A stretch of 64,000 nucleotides of DNA, from positions 930,001 to 994,000 of the forward strand of contig NZ_CP072426.1 of the NCBI RefSeq assembly GCF_017742995.1. Reading direction: 5' to 3'. The notes under the pieces are model-generated. The model had not been told where the DNA came from. It ran no database searches and saw only the letters and a program-made list of their open reading frames with translations. Of the stretch, positions 24,794 to 33,202 are shown in pieces. The stretch's first letter is position 1. Each line of letters starts with the position of its first letter. The translations under genes were made by a program, and so were the position numbers. The stretch comes from Pseudoalteromonas viridis (lineage in GTDB: Bacteria; Pseudomonadota; Gammaproteobacteria; Enterobacterales; Alteromonadaceae).

Positions 24794-25927
24794 ATGACCT
24801 CTAAGCTATTACCGACCTGTGTTTCGACGCTATGCATAGGTTCAACGCTTATGTTTGGGCAACTTGCCACTTTTTCAGCGCAAGCAGCGACCCAAAGTGA
24901 CCATTGCGAAATTACCAGAACAGCACCTGGCTCACCTCCAATGAGCTGGGACAACAATGACTACGTCACGGAAGTCAAACACTCTGTCTTTGGCGCTGAA
25001 AGCTGCGAAGCCCCCAACAATGCAACCATCACTAAAATTCATGCCAGTTTTACTGCATTTGCAAATAAACAAATCCTGACACGTGGCCTGCTAAAGGGCG
25101 ATTATATTCTAAAAATAAACGCTTCTTCGCCATACTTAGCCAACCCTATTTCTGGTCAGGTTGAGGCAACTATGGATGCATACAACGCGAACTTATTAGG
25201 CTCTTCAACCGTCAACTTACCTTTCGAAGGTGTCCGGTTAGACAATCTGTCGCTCAATCTGACGGCACAACTAAAAAACAGTGTCAGTTTACGGTGTGCA
25301 AACAGAAACCCGGCTGAGTGTGAAGACTATATGTACTTCGAATACACCATAGGAGTTGATTATGAATATGATGTTCCAGGTGTGCCAGATGCTCCGGGCT
25401 GGATAAATGCATCTACTTCAGGCAATAACGTGAGTGTAAACTGGGAGCCTGTCAGTGGTGCAACTTACAAAGTCGCCATTCAATATAACAATAATAGCTG
25501 GACCGATTATCAGTATGTTCCAAGCCCTGCATCAGCCTCCTATATGAGCTGGCAAAACTTAAACGATGGCAACCGCCGTTATCAAGTTGTCGCTTGCAAC
25601 AGTTATGGCTGCTCTGAGCCCTCCCCCATTTCAAATACAGCAACGGTGAGTTCGCGATTAGGTACACCTAATGCACCAACAGCAAGGCTAAGTGGCAATA
25701 CAGTCATCGTAGATTGGAATGATGTGCCAGGCGCTTATCAGTATGTGCTTTCAATCAAGTTCAACAACAATAACTGGACTGATTTTAGATACTTTAGTGC
25801 ACCAAACACATCAAGTATTTCATGGTCAAACCTGGGGTCAGGCAAAAGACAATACCGAGTGAAAGCTTGCACGCAAAGTGGCATTTGTTTCAACGCATCG
25901 CCAGCATCTAATGTTGTAAGTAACTAA
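24794..25927 (+). CDS. Exported protein with two fibronectin type III-like domains
   Basis: 377 residues from ATG 24794, favoured over ATG 24788 because AAGGAAC is properly spaced from it. The signal peptide runs to about residue 32 (FSAQAA). A beta-rich N-terminal domain (about 33-195) with paired cysteines is followed by two repeats of about 90 residues. Each repeat starts with PDAPGWINAS or PNAPTARLSG and carries VNWEPV/VDWNDV, NNNSWTDYQY/NNNNWTDFRY and RYQVVACNSYG/QYRVKACTQSG, typical of fibronectin type III repeats. It is probably a secreted binding or adhesion protein. Base composition is more AT-rich than its neighbours, which may indicate transfer. No enzymatic domain is seen. Confidence 0.82.
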   Translation: MTSKLLPTCVSTLCIGSTLMFGQLATFSAQAATQSDHCEITRTAPGSPPMSWDNNDYVTEVKHSVFGAESCEAPNNATITKIHASFTAFANKQILTRGLLKGDYILKINASSPYLANPISGQVEATMDAYNANLLGSSTVNLPFEGVRLDNLSLNLTAQLKNSVSLRCANRNPAECEDYMYFEYTIGVDYEYDVPGVPDAPGWINASTSGNNVSVNWEPVSGATYKVAIQYNNNSWTDYQYVPSPASASYMSWQNLNDGNRRYQVVACNSYGCSEPSPISNTATVSSRLGTPNAPTARLSGNTVIVDWNDVPGAYQYVLSIKFNNNNWTDFRYFSAPNTSSISWSNLGSGKRQYRVKACTQSGICFNASPASNVVSN

Positions 25928-25938
25928 CTTGTTTGTCT

Positions 25939-25981
25939 TGCGGGCTACAGTCATTTATTTATCACACACTGGTAGCCCGCA
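25939..25981 (+). terminator. Rho-independent terminator after fibronectin-type gene
   Basis: Ten-base perfect stem TGCGGGCTAC/GTAGCCCGCA with a 23-base loop, followed by AATTTTTG. It lies 12 bases after the stop codon. Confidence 0.8.
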
Positions 25982-26267
25982 AATTTTTGCCTTGTATCCA
26001 AACAACCTTTATCTGGCAAAACCTCAATTGGACTTTGGTGTCATACTGAGTGCGCCTGAAGACTCAGGCAACTGAGAGCAGACGAAGTGCATACGCACCT
26101 GATGGCCAAACTAAAACCTAAGCTTTTCACTCTTGAGCAAAGGCTTTAGCGGTGCTAGTTTATTATTTCTTATCGCAAGCAGCGGTGAGCACGGTTCGCT
26201 TTTAGCGCGCTGTCAGGTCTGGGGCTAATCTCGCTGCATTTTTTAACAGGACCGCGAGTCAATTGTT
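25982..26267. other. Non-coding gap before AraC gene
   Basis: The gap between genes is about 340 bases including the terminator. A short dyad GCCTGA/TCAGGC occurs at about 26052-26067. No credible open frame or recognisable RNA was found; it probably carries the promoter of the AraC gene. Confidence 0.4.
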
Positions 26268-26678
26268 ATGGCTACAAGCTACAAATTAACCAGGTTGAAA
26301 GCTGGCAGAGACTATATTGCTGACAATTTTCAAACGCCACTTAGCCTGGCTGATATGGCACAGCAGGCATACCTCTCGCCTTACCATTTTTTACGTGTTT
26401 TCAAGCATACTTATGGTGAAACGCCCAACGAGTTTTTGATCCGGCTCAGAGTTGAGCAGGCTAAGAAAATGCTGATCACAGAGAATTATAGTATTTCAGA
26501 GGTGTGCGAGCATGTGGGTTACACCAGTCTGGGAAGCTTTTCTTCGTTGTTTTTGAAACAAACGGGTATGGCACCAACTTTGTATCGGCGCAAGCTGTGG
26601 GCTTTGTCGGCTGAGCCATTTTGCTTTCCCGCACGAGCCATTCCTGCCTGTTACGCATTTCACTTTTTAGGCAAATAG
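26268..26678 (+). CDS. AraC-family regulator (DNA-binding domain only)
   Basis: 136 residues, essentially only an AraC/XylS DNA-binding domain: LSLADMAQQAYLSPYHFLRV is the first HTH and ISEVCEHVGYTSLGSFSSLF the second, followed by GMAPTLYRR. There is no ligand-binding domain; the short C-terminal tail is hydrophobic and Cys-containing. Small AraC proteins of this form commonly sit beside and control a VOC-family gene, as here (VOC gene 72 bases downstream, same strand). The ATG at 26268 lacks a strong ribosome site, so the start is only fairly certain. Confidence 0.88.
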   Translation: MATSYKLTRLKAGRDYIADNFQTPLSLADMAQQAYLSPYHFLRVFKHTYGETPNEFLIRLRVEQAKKMLITENYSISEVCEHVGYTSLGSFSSLFLKQTGMAPTLYRRKLWALSAEPFCFPARAIPACYAFHFLGK

Positions 26679-26750
26679 CGCAATATTGGAGAAACCTTCG
26701 CTGGATTTTATCTATACAATAAAGGTGAACTTACAATAGGGAATATAACT

Positions 26751-27158
26751 ATGATCACATCCATAGCGCATGCAACAATCTATGTCCTTAATCAGGATGA
26801 AGCACTTGATTTTTATAAAAATAAGCTCGGATTCGAAGTTGGCGATGACATGAAAGTAGAAGGCGGTTTTCGATGGCTGACGGTGTATCCGAAATCGAAC
26901 TCTCAGCTTCAACTGGTACTGGCCGAGCCAAAAGAGGGCCCCATGTTCAGCAAAGACGCCGCGGATAAAATCCGTAGCCTGGTCAAAGAAGGCGCATTTG
27001 GCGCAGGCGTGTTCGAAACGGAAAATTGCCAGAAAACGTACGACGCGCTTGTCGCCAAAGGCGTGGAGTTTATGCAGCCCCCCACAGAGCAACTATACGG
27101 CATTGAAGCTATGGGCGTAGACAACTCAGGGAACTGGTTCAGCCTAGTCCAGCGATAA
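26751..27158 (+). CDS. VOC-family (glyoxalase/bleomycin-resistance fold) protein
   Basis: 135 residues with the paired beta-alpha-beta-beta-beta modules of the vicinal oxygen chelate fold: AHATIYVLNQDEALDFYKNK opens the first module and FETENCQKTYDALVAKGVEF the second, ending in GVDNSGNWFSLVQR. The metal site is typical of the broad glyoxalase-like group with unknown substrate. It is transcribed with the preceding AraC regulator, a pairing seen in many bacteria and suggesting inducible detoxification. The ribosome site is weak (AGGGAA). A strong bidirectional hairpin follows. Confidence 0.87.
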   Translation: MITSIAHATIYVLNQDEALDFYKNKLGFEVGDDMKVEGGFRWLTVYPKSNSQLQLVLAEPKEGPMFSKDAADKIRSLVKEGAFGAGVFETENCQKTYDALVAKGVEFMQPPTEQLYGIEAMGVDNSGNWFSLVQR

Positions 27159-27184
27159 GTGAGCGATAAATGAACGACTGTAAT

Positions 27185-27219
27185 TAGCCGATGGGCCGCT
27201 GTTCTCAGCCCATCGGCTA
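27185..27219. terminator. Bidirectional hairpin between convergent genes
   Basis: Twelve-base perfect stem TAGCCGATGGGC/GCCCATCGGCTA with an 11-base loop, midway between the VOC gene and the convergent membrane-protein gene. Confidence 0.8.
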
Positions 27220-27257
27220 GTGACAAATTGCTGAAGGCGCAATTTCAAAGCGCCTAA

Positions 27258-27722
27258 CTAGGACGACTTTTTGGTGAGATAGATAAACAAGCCCAGGGCG
27301 GCCAATAACATGGCGGTACTGGTAATAATTGCCACCGGATAATATAAATTACCAGCCAGCTCAAGCTGACTGTATTTAATCACCATGATCAACCCTTCCA
27401 GCGAAAGCGCAACACACACCATACCAACAAACTTTGGCAGTGCGCGCTGAATGCCCGACACTTCTTCAGAGCTGGTTTCTCGCACTTCTGCGTATTCAGC
27501 ATTGATAATGGTTGCCAGCTCAAACACCGCCAAACCAATAATGCCGGTATTAATTGAGTTAAGGAAAATCTGCATCACTTCTTCACCTGCCAGGAAGGAG
27601 GCATAGATATTACTGATCAAAGACACAACGATAGCGAGTGCGAGTAATAAAAAAATTAACGCAAATACCAGTGAAAAAGACCGTTTGAGATGCTCTGTTA
27701 CAACTTGCTTAGATAGGCTCAT
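27258..27722 (-). CDS. Four-helix membrane protein, unknown function
   Basis: 154 residues from ATG 27722; an in-frame TTG eight codons upstream is possible but less likely. Four membrane helices (about 16-38, 55-75, 100-118 and 128-148) are predicted, with a short charged loop NAEYAEVRETSSEEVSG after the second. The layout and size loosely recall PsiE-like phosphate-starvation proteins, but the resemblance is weak and I give no name. It is monocistronic and convergent with the VOC gene. The upstream 200 bases contain no other gene. Confidence 0.7.
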   Translation of the reverse strand: MSLSKQVVTEHLKRSFSLVFALIFLLLALAIVVSLISNIYASFLAGEEVMQIFLNSINTGIIGLAVFELATIINAEYAEVRETSSEEVSGIQRALPKFVGMVCVALSLEGLIMVIKYSQLELAGNLYYPVAIITSTAMLLAALGLFIYLTKKSS

Positions 27723-27931
27723 AATACGATTCCAATACCTCGACAATGACGGTCATTATTCAGCGCTAAACATAAGTTTCTCGCATGAATAGTAGGTTCA
27801 AAACGCTTTAATCATTGCACAGCCTGGCTGAAAGCGGCCTTAACGAGGTTGCAGCCAACTCTGAGGCTTGCATGTGTAGTTAGGCTCCCGGCCCTCAGAG
27901 CTGGGACACAACCCCATTAGCAAAGCTATTG

Positions 27932-28162
27932 CTATTCCTTTGCAGCAAAAAGCTGTTCAAGCAATTGCCGTGAAAGCTTCACGCCTTGCTCTGTAAACTG
28001 AACCGATTTTTGCTTTCCCCTGGGGTCGTGGATTAAGCCTTTTTCGTAAAGCCTGCTCATCACTACCCAGTCAATTTGCTTCCAGGCACGGCCATCTTCG
28101 TTCAGTGTCAAAGACAGTATCGCCAGCGCCGCGTCATCAATTTTATGCTCATCTATGTTCAT
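27932..28162 (-). CDS. DUF6429 family protein
   Basis: 76 residues from ATG 28162, which has a GGAGG ribosome site; longer frames lack one. The sequence IDDAALAILSLTL, then GRAWKQIDWVVMSRLYEKGLI and KQKSVQFTEQGV matches the small DUF6429 family, a winged-helix-like soluble protein often found singly in proteobacteria. The function is unknown; the wing-like motif suggests nucleic-acid or protein binding but this is inference. It is separated from neighbours by non-coding DNA on both sides. Confidence 0.8.
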   Translation of the reverse strand: MNIDEHKIDDAALAILSLTLNEDGRAWKQIDWVVMSRLYEKGLIHDPRGKQKSVQFTEQGVKLSRQLLEQLFAAKE

Positions 28163-28464
28163 TGAAACCTCCATCCGTAACCCGTTGCTTATCAACAGCC
28201 GTCACTAAAAACTCCCACCCTTTTTACCGACAGCCCCAAAAAAACCAAGCATCATCTTCATATTAGCTGCCAAACTGTTCACACACAGCTAAAAGCAAGA
28301 AAACAACCCTTGTTGTTAGGTCAATATTACTATTTCGTTAAATTATCAAAGAGGTTTTAATATCTCTTGATCTCGCGAGTATCAATACGCCCATTTTCAC
28401 ATGGGGAACATCCTTAACAATAATAGCAAACAGCTGGGCTTTTGGGCCTGGCTGAGGGATTGGT
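28163..28464. other. Intergenic region upstream of ceramidase gene
   Basis: About 300 AT-rich bases between divergent genes (DUF6429 and ceramidase). No open frame of substance or dyad stood out. It presumably carries both promoters. Confidence 0.4.
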
Positions 28465-30573
28465 ATGTCTACTTTACACGCAAGATATAAAACATGGCTG
28501 ATTAAATTCAGTGGCTTAGCGCTAATACTTTTTAGCCTGGGCGCCAAAGCAAACAATGACTGGCTCATCGGCTCTGGGATCTACGATATTACCGGACCGG
28601 CCGCCGACCGTGGCATGGTGGGATATGGTGACGTTGGGCAAACCACAAAAGGCATACATACACGATTGTGGTCGCGTGCGTTTGTGATTGGCAAACCGGG
28701 CACCAGTCAATTCATTTCGTTTGTCAGTGCCGACTTACAAAGCATTACGCAGGGGGTGCACCAGGGTGTGCTCAAAAAGGTGGCAAGCGATCCTGTGCTT
28801 GCACCTTTTTTCAATCAGAATAATGTGATGCTCAGTGCAACCCATGTCCATGTAGGGCCAGGCGGTTATGATCACAACATCATGCTGAATATGAGTGCCC
28901 TTGGCTATGATGAAGACAATTACAACACCATAGTTAATGGTATCTACCTGTCTATCCGCAATGCCTTTTTAAGCCGCGACGCTGGCAGCATTCATATTAA
29001 TCAGGGCCAGTTATCGAATACCGCGGTTAACCGTAATCCTACCGCCTATAACCAGAACCCGGATGCGGGAGACTACGCAACCAATGTCAACGAAACCATG
29101 ACGCTGTTAAAACTGGTGCGAAGCAACGGCCAGGAAATTGGCATGATCAACTGGTTTGGTGTGCACAATGTGTCGAGCAATCAAAGCCAGCGACTCATTA
29201 CGGGCGATAACAAAGGCGTTGCAGCACAATTGTTTGAAAAGCAAAAAGGCGCAAACTGGCCGCTGTCGGGTCAGTTTGTTGCTGCCTTTGCCAACAGTGA
29301 AGAAGGCGACGTATCGCCCAATGTGTGCGGCCCTGAGAACGGCTGTGCGGGCAGTAATGAAGCCAATGTCGCGCTATCGGCAAATAAGCAATATAACAAA
29401 GCACTGAGCCTGTATAACAACGCAACAGACACCCTCAGTGGTGCATTAGACGTACGCTTTCAGTACGTTAAATTACCCGGCCTGAGCATCTCGGGGCACT
29501 ACACCGGCAACGGAACGCAGTCTTTGTGTGAGGGCGCGATTGGTTTTTCGATGACTGCAGGGGCCACCTATGACGGGCCGTCTGGTCAGGCGGGTGTATT
29601 TGAAGGTATGACCCAGGACAACGAAGGGTCAAGCTGGGATCGCACCACAGTGATCGGCGCAGTGGGCGGAGCGTTTAAGTTCATTAACGATTTTGGCGGC
29701 CTGCTCGGGTTCGATAAAAATGTACTGGGCAGCAAAACACATGAGGCATGTCAGTATCCCAAGCCCACCTTTTTGCCGACTCAGCTGGGTAGCAGCGCAC
29801 ACCTCTATACCGACACACTGCCGTTTCAGCTCTTTCAGATTGGCAATATGGCGCTTGTGGGTATTCCGGGAGAAATGACCACCATGGCTGCACGCCGCCT
29901 GCGCAATGACTTGCAGGCAGCCCTTGCGCCTCGCGGCATCACTACTGTGGTATTTGCCGGACTCGCCAATGCTTATGGTGGCTATATCACCACCAAAGAA
30001 GAATATCAGATCCAGTATTACGAGGGCGCGCATACTTTGTTTGGCCAGTACAGCCTGGCGGCCTACCGTCAGATTTTTGCCGCTCTTGCCAGCGCCATGG
30101 TAAACAATCAAGCTGTCGCGAGTGGTCCCAGCCCGCTGGATTGGTCAAACAAACAAAAAGTGTATGCCATTGGGGTGGTTTACGATGATAAACGCCTGTG
30201 GGAGTCTTTCGGGCAAACCTGGAATGATGCCAACAGCAGTTACATGCGTGGCAATACGGTTAAGGTGAAGTTTCGCTCCGGCCACCCTCAGAATAACTTT
30301 AAAACCATGTCGAGCTTTATGGAAGTGCAGCGCTATGAAAATGGCGGCTGGTCAACCGTCTTAACCGATAATGATCTGAGCACTAAATTTACCTGGATCC
30401 GCGATACCGCAGCGGATTGTATGGCCTGCTCGTTCGCACAGCTGGAATGGACCATAGATCCGGCCATGCCCGCCGGTACCTATCGCATAAAACACAATGG
30501 ACACTGGAAAAGCGGCTGGGGTGGAAACATAAAGAGTTACTCAGGCAAAAGCCGAACCTTTACCGTCAAATAA
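28465..30573 (+). CDS. Neutral ceramidase, exported
   Basis: 702 residues with a signal peptide (about 1-30, ending LGAKANN). It hydrolyses the amide bond of ceramide to sphingosine and fatty acid. Family hallmarks are all present: ITGPAADRGMVGYGDVGQTT at the start, the zinc ligands in ATHVHVGPGGYD, WFGVHNVSSN, and the active-site motif GDVSPN with its catalytic Ser in NSEEGDVSPNVCGPENG. A C-terminal beta-sandwich (about 560-702) matches the usual immunoglobulin-like domain. Full length for the family. Because most Gram-negative bacteria lack sphingolipids, the substrate is likely from marine eukaryotes (inference). Single gene, followed by a hairpin. Confidence 0.95.
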   Translation: MSTLHARYKTWLIKFSGLALILFSLGAKANNDWLIGSGIYDITGPAADRGMVGYGDVGQTTKGIHTRLWSRAFVIGKPGTSQFISFVSADLQSITQGVHQGVLKKVASDPVLAPFFNQNNVMLSATHVHVGPGGYDHNIMLNMSALGYDEDNYNTIVNGIYLSIRNAFLSRDAGSIHINQGQLSNTAVNRNPTAYNQNPDAGDYATNVNETMTLLKLVRSNGQEIGMINWFGVHNVSSNQSQRLITGDNKGVAAQLFEKQKGANWPLSGQFVAAFANSEEGDVSPNVCGPENGCAGSNEANVALSANKQYNKALSLYNNATDTLSGALDVRFQYVKLPGLSISGHYTGNGTQSLCEGAIGFSMTAGATYDGPSGQAGVFEGMTQDNEGSSWDRTTVIGAVGGAFKFINDFGGLLGFDKNVLGSKTHEACQYPKPTFLPTQLGSSAHLYTDTLPFQLFQIGNMALVGIPGEMTTMAARRLRNDLQAALAPRGITTVVFAGLANAYGGYITTKEEYQIQYYEGAHTLFGQYSLAAYRQIFAALASAMVNNQAVASGPSPLDWSNKQKVYAIGVVYDDKRLWESFGQTWNDANSSYMRGNTVKVKFRSGHPQNNFKTMSSFMEVQRYENGGWSTVLTDNDLSTKFTWIRDTAADCMACSFAQLEWTIDPAMPAGTYRIKHNGHWKSGWGGNIKSYSGKSRTFTVK

Positions 30574-30597
30574 GCTGGCAACATAAACAAGCTGACC

Positions 30598-30625
30598 AAC
30601 CAGGCCATCTCCGTGTGGCCTGGTT
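30598..30625 (+). terminator. Hairpin after ceramidase gene
   Basis: Ten-base perfect stem AACCAGGCCA/TGGCCTGGTT with an eight-base loop, 24 bases after the stop codon. The following ATTCAAG is not a strong T-tract. The convergent gene ends at 30662, so it may serve both. Confidence 0.75.
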
Positions 30626-30661
30626 ATTCAAGTGGCCTTATCTGGCTACAATATCAAGCCC

Positions 30662-31543
30662 TCAGCGCAACCCCAGCGGCGCCACGTAATCCGCATTGGG
30701 CAAATCAAAACACGCATTCATGGTTGCGGCATATCGAAACTGAAACGGCTGCGGCTCAATGTCCAGCGACTTAAGCATTTGCGCCTTAGGACCATCGCCC
30801 AGGATCAGCATTTTTGGGTCATCCCCGCCTTTTTGCCAAAGCCGGCTGAGGTATTTATTCACCCTGAAGCTACCCTTAAAATGGGTAGGACTTTGCAGCA
30901 AACGATTATCGCGCAGAGAATACAGGTTGGACGAAACATCAAACGCCGTAGCCTTGCCCTGCGTCGGCACCCGCAGGGTAAAATATGGCTTGTTCTCGCC
31001 ATCATAAGCTTGTGTTGTGGTGAACTGGTTATCCTCTGCGATTTCCACTGTTTCAACGGCTTTTGGCAACCCCCAGATCTGCTGGCCGCGAATGCGGTTC
31101 TCTTGTGAGGTAACCGGCATATGGAACACATAAAAGCCAAATTTTTTGAAGCCAGGCACCACCATTGGCAATACCGGTACATTGAGGGCTGCGTCAACCA
31201 TCACCGGGATCGTCATGGCAATTTCATTATAAGGTGCCATACCTAACACTTGCTTATACTGATAGCATGAAAACGTCACCAGCGCCCGTCCTTTGGGCAT
31301 AGCCACCGGTTTCATCTTCGGGTGTGGCAACAATGCCTGCGCCTTTTGGTAGTCACACAAAAACACACCAATCGCGCAGCTGACATTAGCGTAGAGCGTA
31401 GGAAACAAATAGTTCTTGCTAATACTGGCATTTAATTGCAGCGGCGCCTGGTCATGACGAAGAGCAAAACGCTGAAAAAACGGCGCACTGAACTGGGTGC
31501 GATTATCTAATAGTTCCGGTGAAAGCTGATAGTTGGGTTTCAT
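30662..31543 (-). CDS. Acetoacetate decarboxylase family protein
   Basis: 293 residues from the ATG at 31543 (GGGG ribosome-like site); ATG 31573 is an alternative. Family features include PYNEIAMTIPV and IWGLPKAVETVEI; the latter aligns with the PKK segment of acetoacetate decarboxylase, but here only one Lys is kept (PKA), so a Schiff-base Lys is possible while the pKa-tuning neighbour is absent. ADC-fold proteins with such changes often act on other keto or enol substrates. The gene diverges from a LuxR regulator across about 150 bases, suggesting regulated expression. Substrate unknown. Confidence 0.82.
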   Translation of the reverse strand: MKPNYQLSPELLDNRTQFSAPFFQRFALRHDQAPLQLNASISKNYLFPTLYANVSCAIGVFLCDYQKAQALLPHPKMKPVAMPKGRALVTFSCYQYKQVLGMAPYNEIAMTIPVMVDAALNVPVLPMVVPGFKKFGFYVFHMPVTSQENRIRGQQIWGLPKAVETVEIAEDNQFTTTQAYDGENKPYFTLRVPTQGKATAFDVSSNLYSLRDNRLLQSPTHFKGSFRVNKYLSRLWQKGGDDPKMLILGDGPKAQMLKSLDIEPQPFQFRYAATMNACFDLPNADYVAPLGLR

Positions 31544-31695
31544 ATTGGCCCCTGCAAATTCATGACTGCTCATAGTGAACAGCCACGCGACGTTGGCCAA
31601 TAGTAGATTTAACCTAAATGTGTCTGATAATCTGACTGTCTACCCGCTCACAGCCCGTGCGCAACAAAGAATAACAACACGGACAAAGTAACATT

Positions 31696-32679
31696 ATGAC
31701 AACCCATTTAAACCGTGCGGCTTCAGGCTCAGAAGCCTTTATCAGCACCTTATATCGAGAGGCCACGCGTATTGCGCCGGAAAATTACCGGGCCTGGGCG
31801 CTCGAGCAACTATCCAGAGTCATCGATTTTGACGCCGCGTTTTGGGGCAGCGGCAACAGTGCAGATATTCACTTTCATTATGTTTGCCATCTTGGTTTAG
31901 ACGAGCAATATGCCCACCACCTGCAACAAACATTAGCCATTAACCCGATAAAAGAAGCGGTGATCAATAACCTCGGCAAACCGGTTAATATGCAGGATGT
32001 CATCGCCGATGACGCCTTTTATCAGTCTGAGTTATATCAAAAATTGTTTAAACCCTATGGCATTGAACGCATTCTGGCTGCGGGTCATTTTGATCAGGAC
32101 AATGGCCTGTATTCACTGATCAGTTTATATCGCTTCGACCGCCAACAGATTTTTACCGAGCAGGAGCGCCAGTTACAGGAGCGGCTGGTATTTCACCTGG
32201 TCAACGCCGTCTCTCACGCCTTTTTTCTGCATTTGCGCGTTGGCAGTGCGCTGCAACAAACCCAGGATCAGGCTACGTCTGCCATTTGCGACAGTAACGG
32301 GTGTTTCCATCAGGTGCAGCCGCGCTTTGTCGCGTTATTGAATGAGTATTTTCCCAATCGCACCGGGGTAACTCTGCCCTTTGCGATAGGTAAAGACCAA
32401 ACTACCGTGGAGATTAATAATCTGGCGGTTTCGTTTCGCGCGCTTGGTGAGCTGTTTATGGTTACGCTCAGACTGCCCGGTCCACTCGACACCCTTAGCC
32501 CGCGCGAACGCCAAATTGTTGAATGGGTATGTAAGGGCCTGACTTTTAAGGAAGTTGCCAAACAGCTGAATGTGGCTCCTTCAACCGTGTCTAATCATTT
32601 ATACCGAATTTACGACAAAATAGGGATAAACAGCCGCAGTGAACTGGCACAACTGGTGGATAGCCAGCGCGCGGGGTAA
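31696..32679 (+). CDS. LuxR-family transcriptional regulator
   Basis: 327 residues. The last about 65 residues form a LuxR-type HTH (LSPRERQIVEWVCKGLTFKE, then VAPSTVSNHLYRIYDKIGIN). The N-terminal 250 residues form a GAF/PAS-like sensory region; they lack the aromatic cluster typical of acyl-homoserine-lactone receptors, so a classical quorum-sensing receptor is doubtful. It diverges from the acetoacetate-decarboxylase-like gene, its most likely target. ATG 31696 follows CGGACAAAG, a moderate ribosome site. A GC-rich palindrome (32792-32816) lies downstream. Confidence 0.9.
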   Translation: MTTHLNRAASGSEAFISTLYREATRIAPENYRAWALEQLSRVIDFDAAFWGSGNSADIHFHYVCHLGLDEQYAHHLQQTLAINPIKEAVINNLGKPVNMQDVIADDAFYQSELYQKLFKPYGIERILAAGHFDQDNGLYSLISLYRFDRQQIFTEQERQLQERLVFHLVNAVSHAFFLHLRVGSALQQTQDQATSAICDSNGCFHQVQPRFVALLNEYFPNRTGVTLPFAIGKDQTTVEINNLAVSFRALGELFMVTLRLPGPLDTLSPRERQIVEWVCKGLTFKEVAKQLNVAPSTVSNHLYRIYDKIGINSRSELAQLVDSQRAG

Positions 32680-32791
32680 AGTGAGTCGGATCAGGGGCTG
32701 CATCAGTGCTCACCGCTGGATATAAGTACACAGAGCACTTATCACACTTTTTTTAATCCGCCCGGTTAGAGAGCCGAGTGGCGTTAAGCAG

Positions 32792-32816
32792 ATCCCGGGT
32801 CGCAAGCGCCCGGGAT
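32792..32816. repeat. GC-rich palindrome downstream of luxR-type gene
   Basis: Eight-base perfect stem ATCCCGGG/CCCGGGAT with a nine-base loop, followed by GACAAGG. It may act as a transcript end for the LuxR gene, but there is no T-tract; it could also be a copy of a dispersed palindromic element, which cannot be tested inside this window. Confidence 0.55.
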
Positions 32817-32842
32817 GACAAGGGTGTTCGTGTTAAATGATG

Positions 32843-32885
32843 ACAAGTTCAGATGATTTTTCGTTTTAAAAAGACTTGAACTTGT
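32843..32885 (-). terminator. Large-loop inverted repeat after the peptide operon
   Basis: Nine-base perfect repeat ACAAGTTCA (32843-32851) and TGAACTTGT (32877-32885) with a 25-base AT-rich loop. It lies 25 bases beyond the last peptide gene of the minus-strand operon and is the likely 3' end, or a stabilising structure, of that mRNA. There is no T-tract immediately after it on the minus strand. Confidence 0.5.
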
Positions 32886-32909
32886 TAAACCCATTTATTA
32901 AACGTTGGA

Positions 32910-33044
32910 TCAGGCTGGTTTCTTTTCCGAAATCTCAACATCAGCGGGGAGTTGCATCACTTTTGCCTGCTTTGGTAAATCAGGAGAACGCATGTGTGAA
33001 CCGCCATGAATGCGCTTTGCAAGCTGTTTAATTAATATTTTCAT
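32910..33044 (-). CDS. Putative double-glycine leader peptide B (44 residues)
   Basis: A 44-residue product starting at ATG 33044 with a GAGGGA ribosome site that overlaps the stop codon of peptide A. The first 15 residues are MKILIKQLAKRIHGG, with Leu at -12 and Ile at -4 from the Gly-Gly, as in bacteriocin-type double-glycine leaders. The following part carries MRSPDLPKQ, shared with peptide A. Remaining residues are charged and there are no cysteines. It shares length of leader, Gly-Gly position and core motif with peptide A but otherwise diverges, so it is a paralogue under weak or changing constraint. Function is inferred, not shown: secreted signal, toxin or modified peptide. Confidence 0.7.
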   Translation of the reverse strand: MKILIKQLAKRIHGGSHMRSPDLPKQAKVMQLPADVEISEKKPA

Positions 33045-33055
33045 AATTGAATCCC

Positions 33056-33202
33056 TCACTTTTCCTTTTGAACTAGCCATTGGGTAGTTCCTTTTTTCGC
33101 CTCATTTTCCATTATCTCGGCTCTTTGTTTTGCTGGTAGGTCTGGAGAACGTGAGTCTCCTCCCATGACCAAACTCATTTGCTGTTTATCTAGTTTTTTC
33201 AT
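33056..33202 (-). CDS. Putative double-glycine leader peptide A (48 residues)
   Basis: 48 residues from ATG 33202; a longer in-frame version would run into the preceding membrane gene. The N-terminus MKKLDKQQMSLVMGG fits the double-glycine leader consensus closely: Leu at -12, Met at -7, Val at -4 and Gly-Gly at -2/-1. The predicted 33-residue core begins DSRSPDLPAKQ, has no Cys, and is highly charged with a single Trp near the end. Its ATG lies 17 bases inside the end of the upstream membrane gene, so translation is probably coupled. No C39 peptidase-transporter is nearby; processing would have to use an export system encoded elsewhere. Confidence 0.75.
   Translation of the reverse strand: MKKLDKQQMSLVMGGDSRSPDLPAKQRAEIMENEAKKGTTQWLVQKEK

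Noticed and set aside
31696..32679. Quorum-sensing (acyl-homoserine-lactone) receptor call for the LuxR-type regulator
   Set aside because: The N-terminal region does not show the conserved aromatic/Asp ligand pattern and no luxI-type synthase is nearby.
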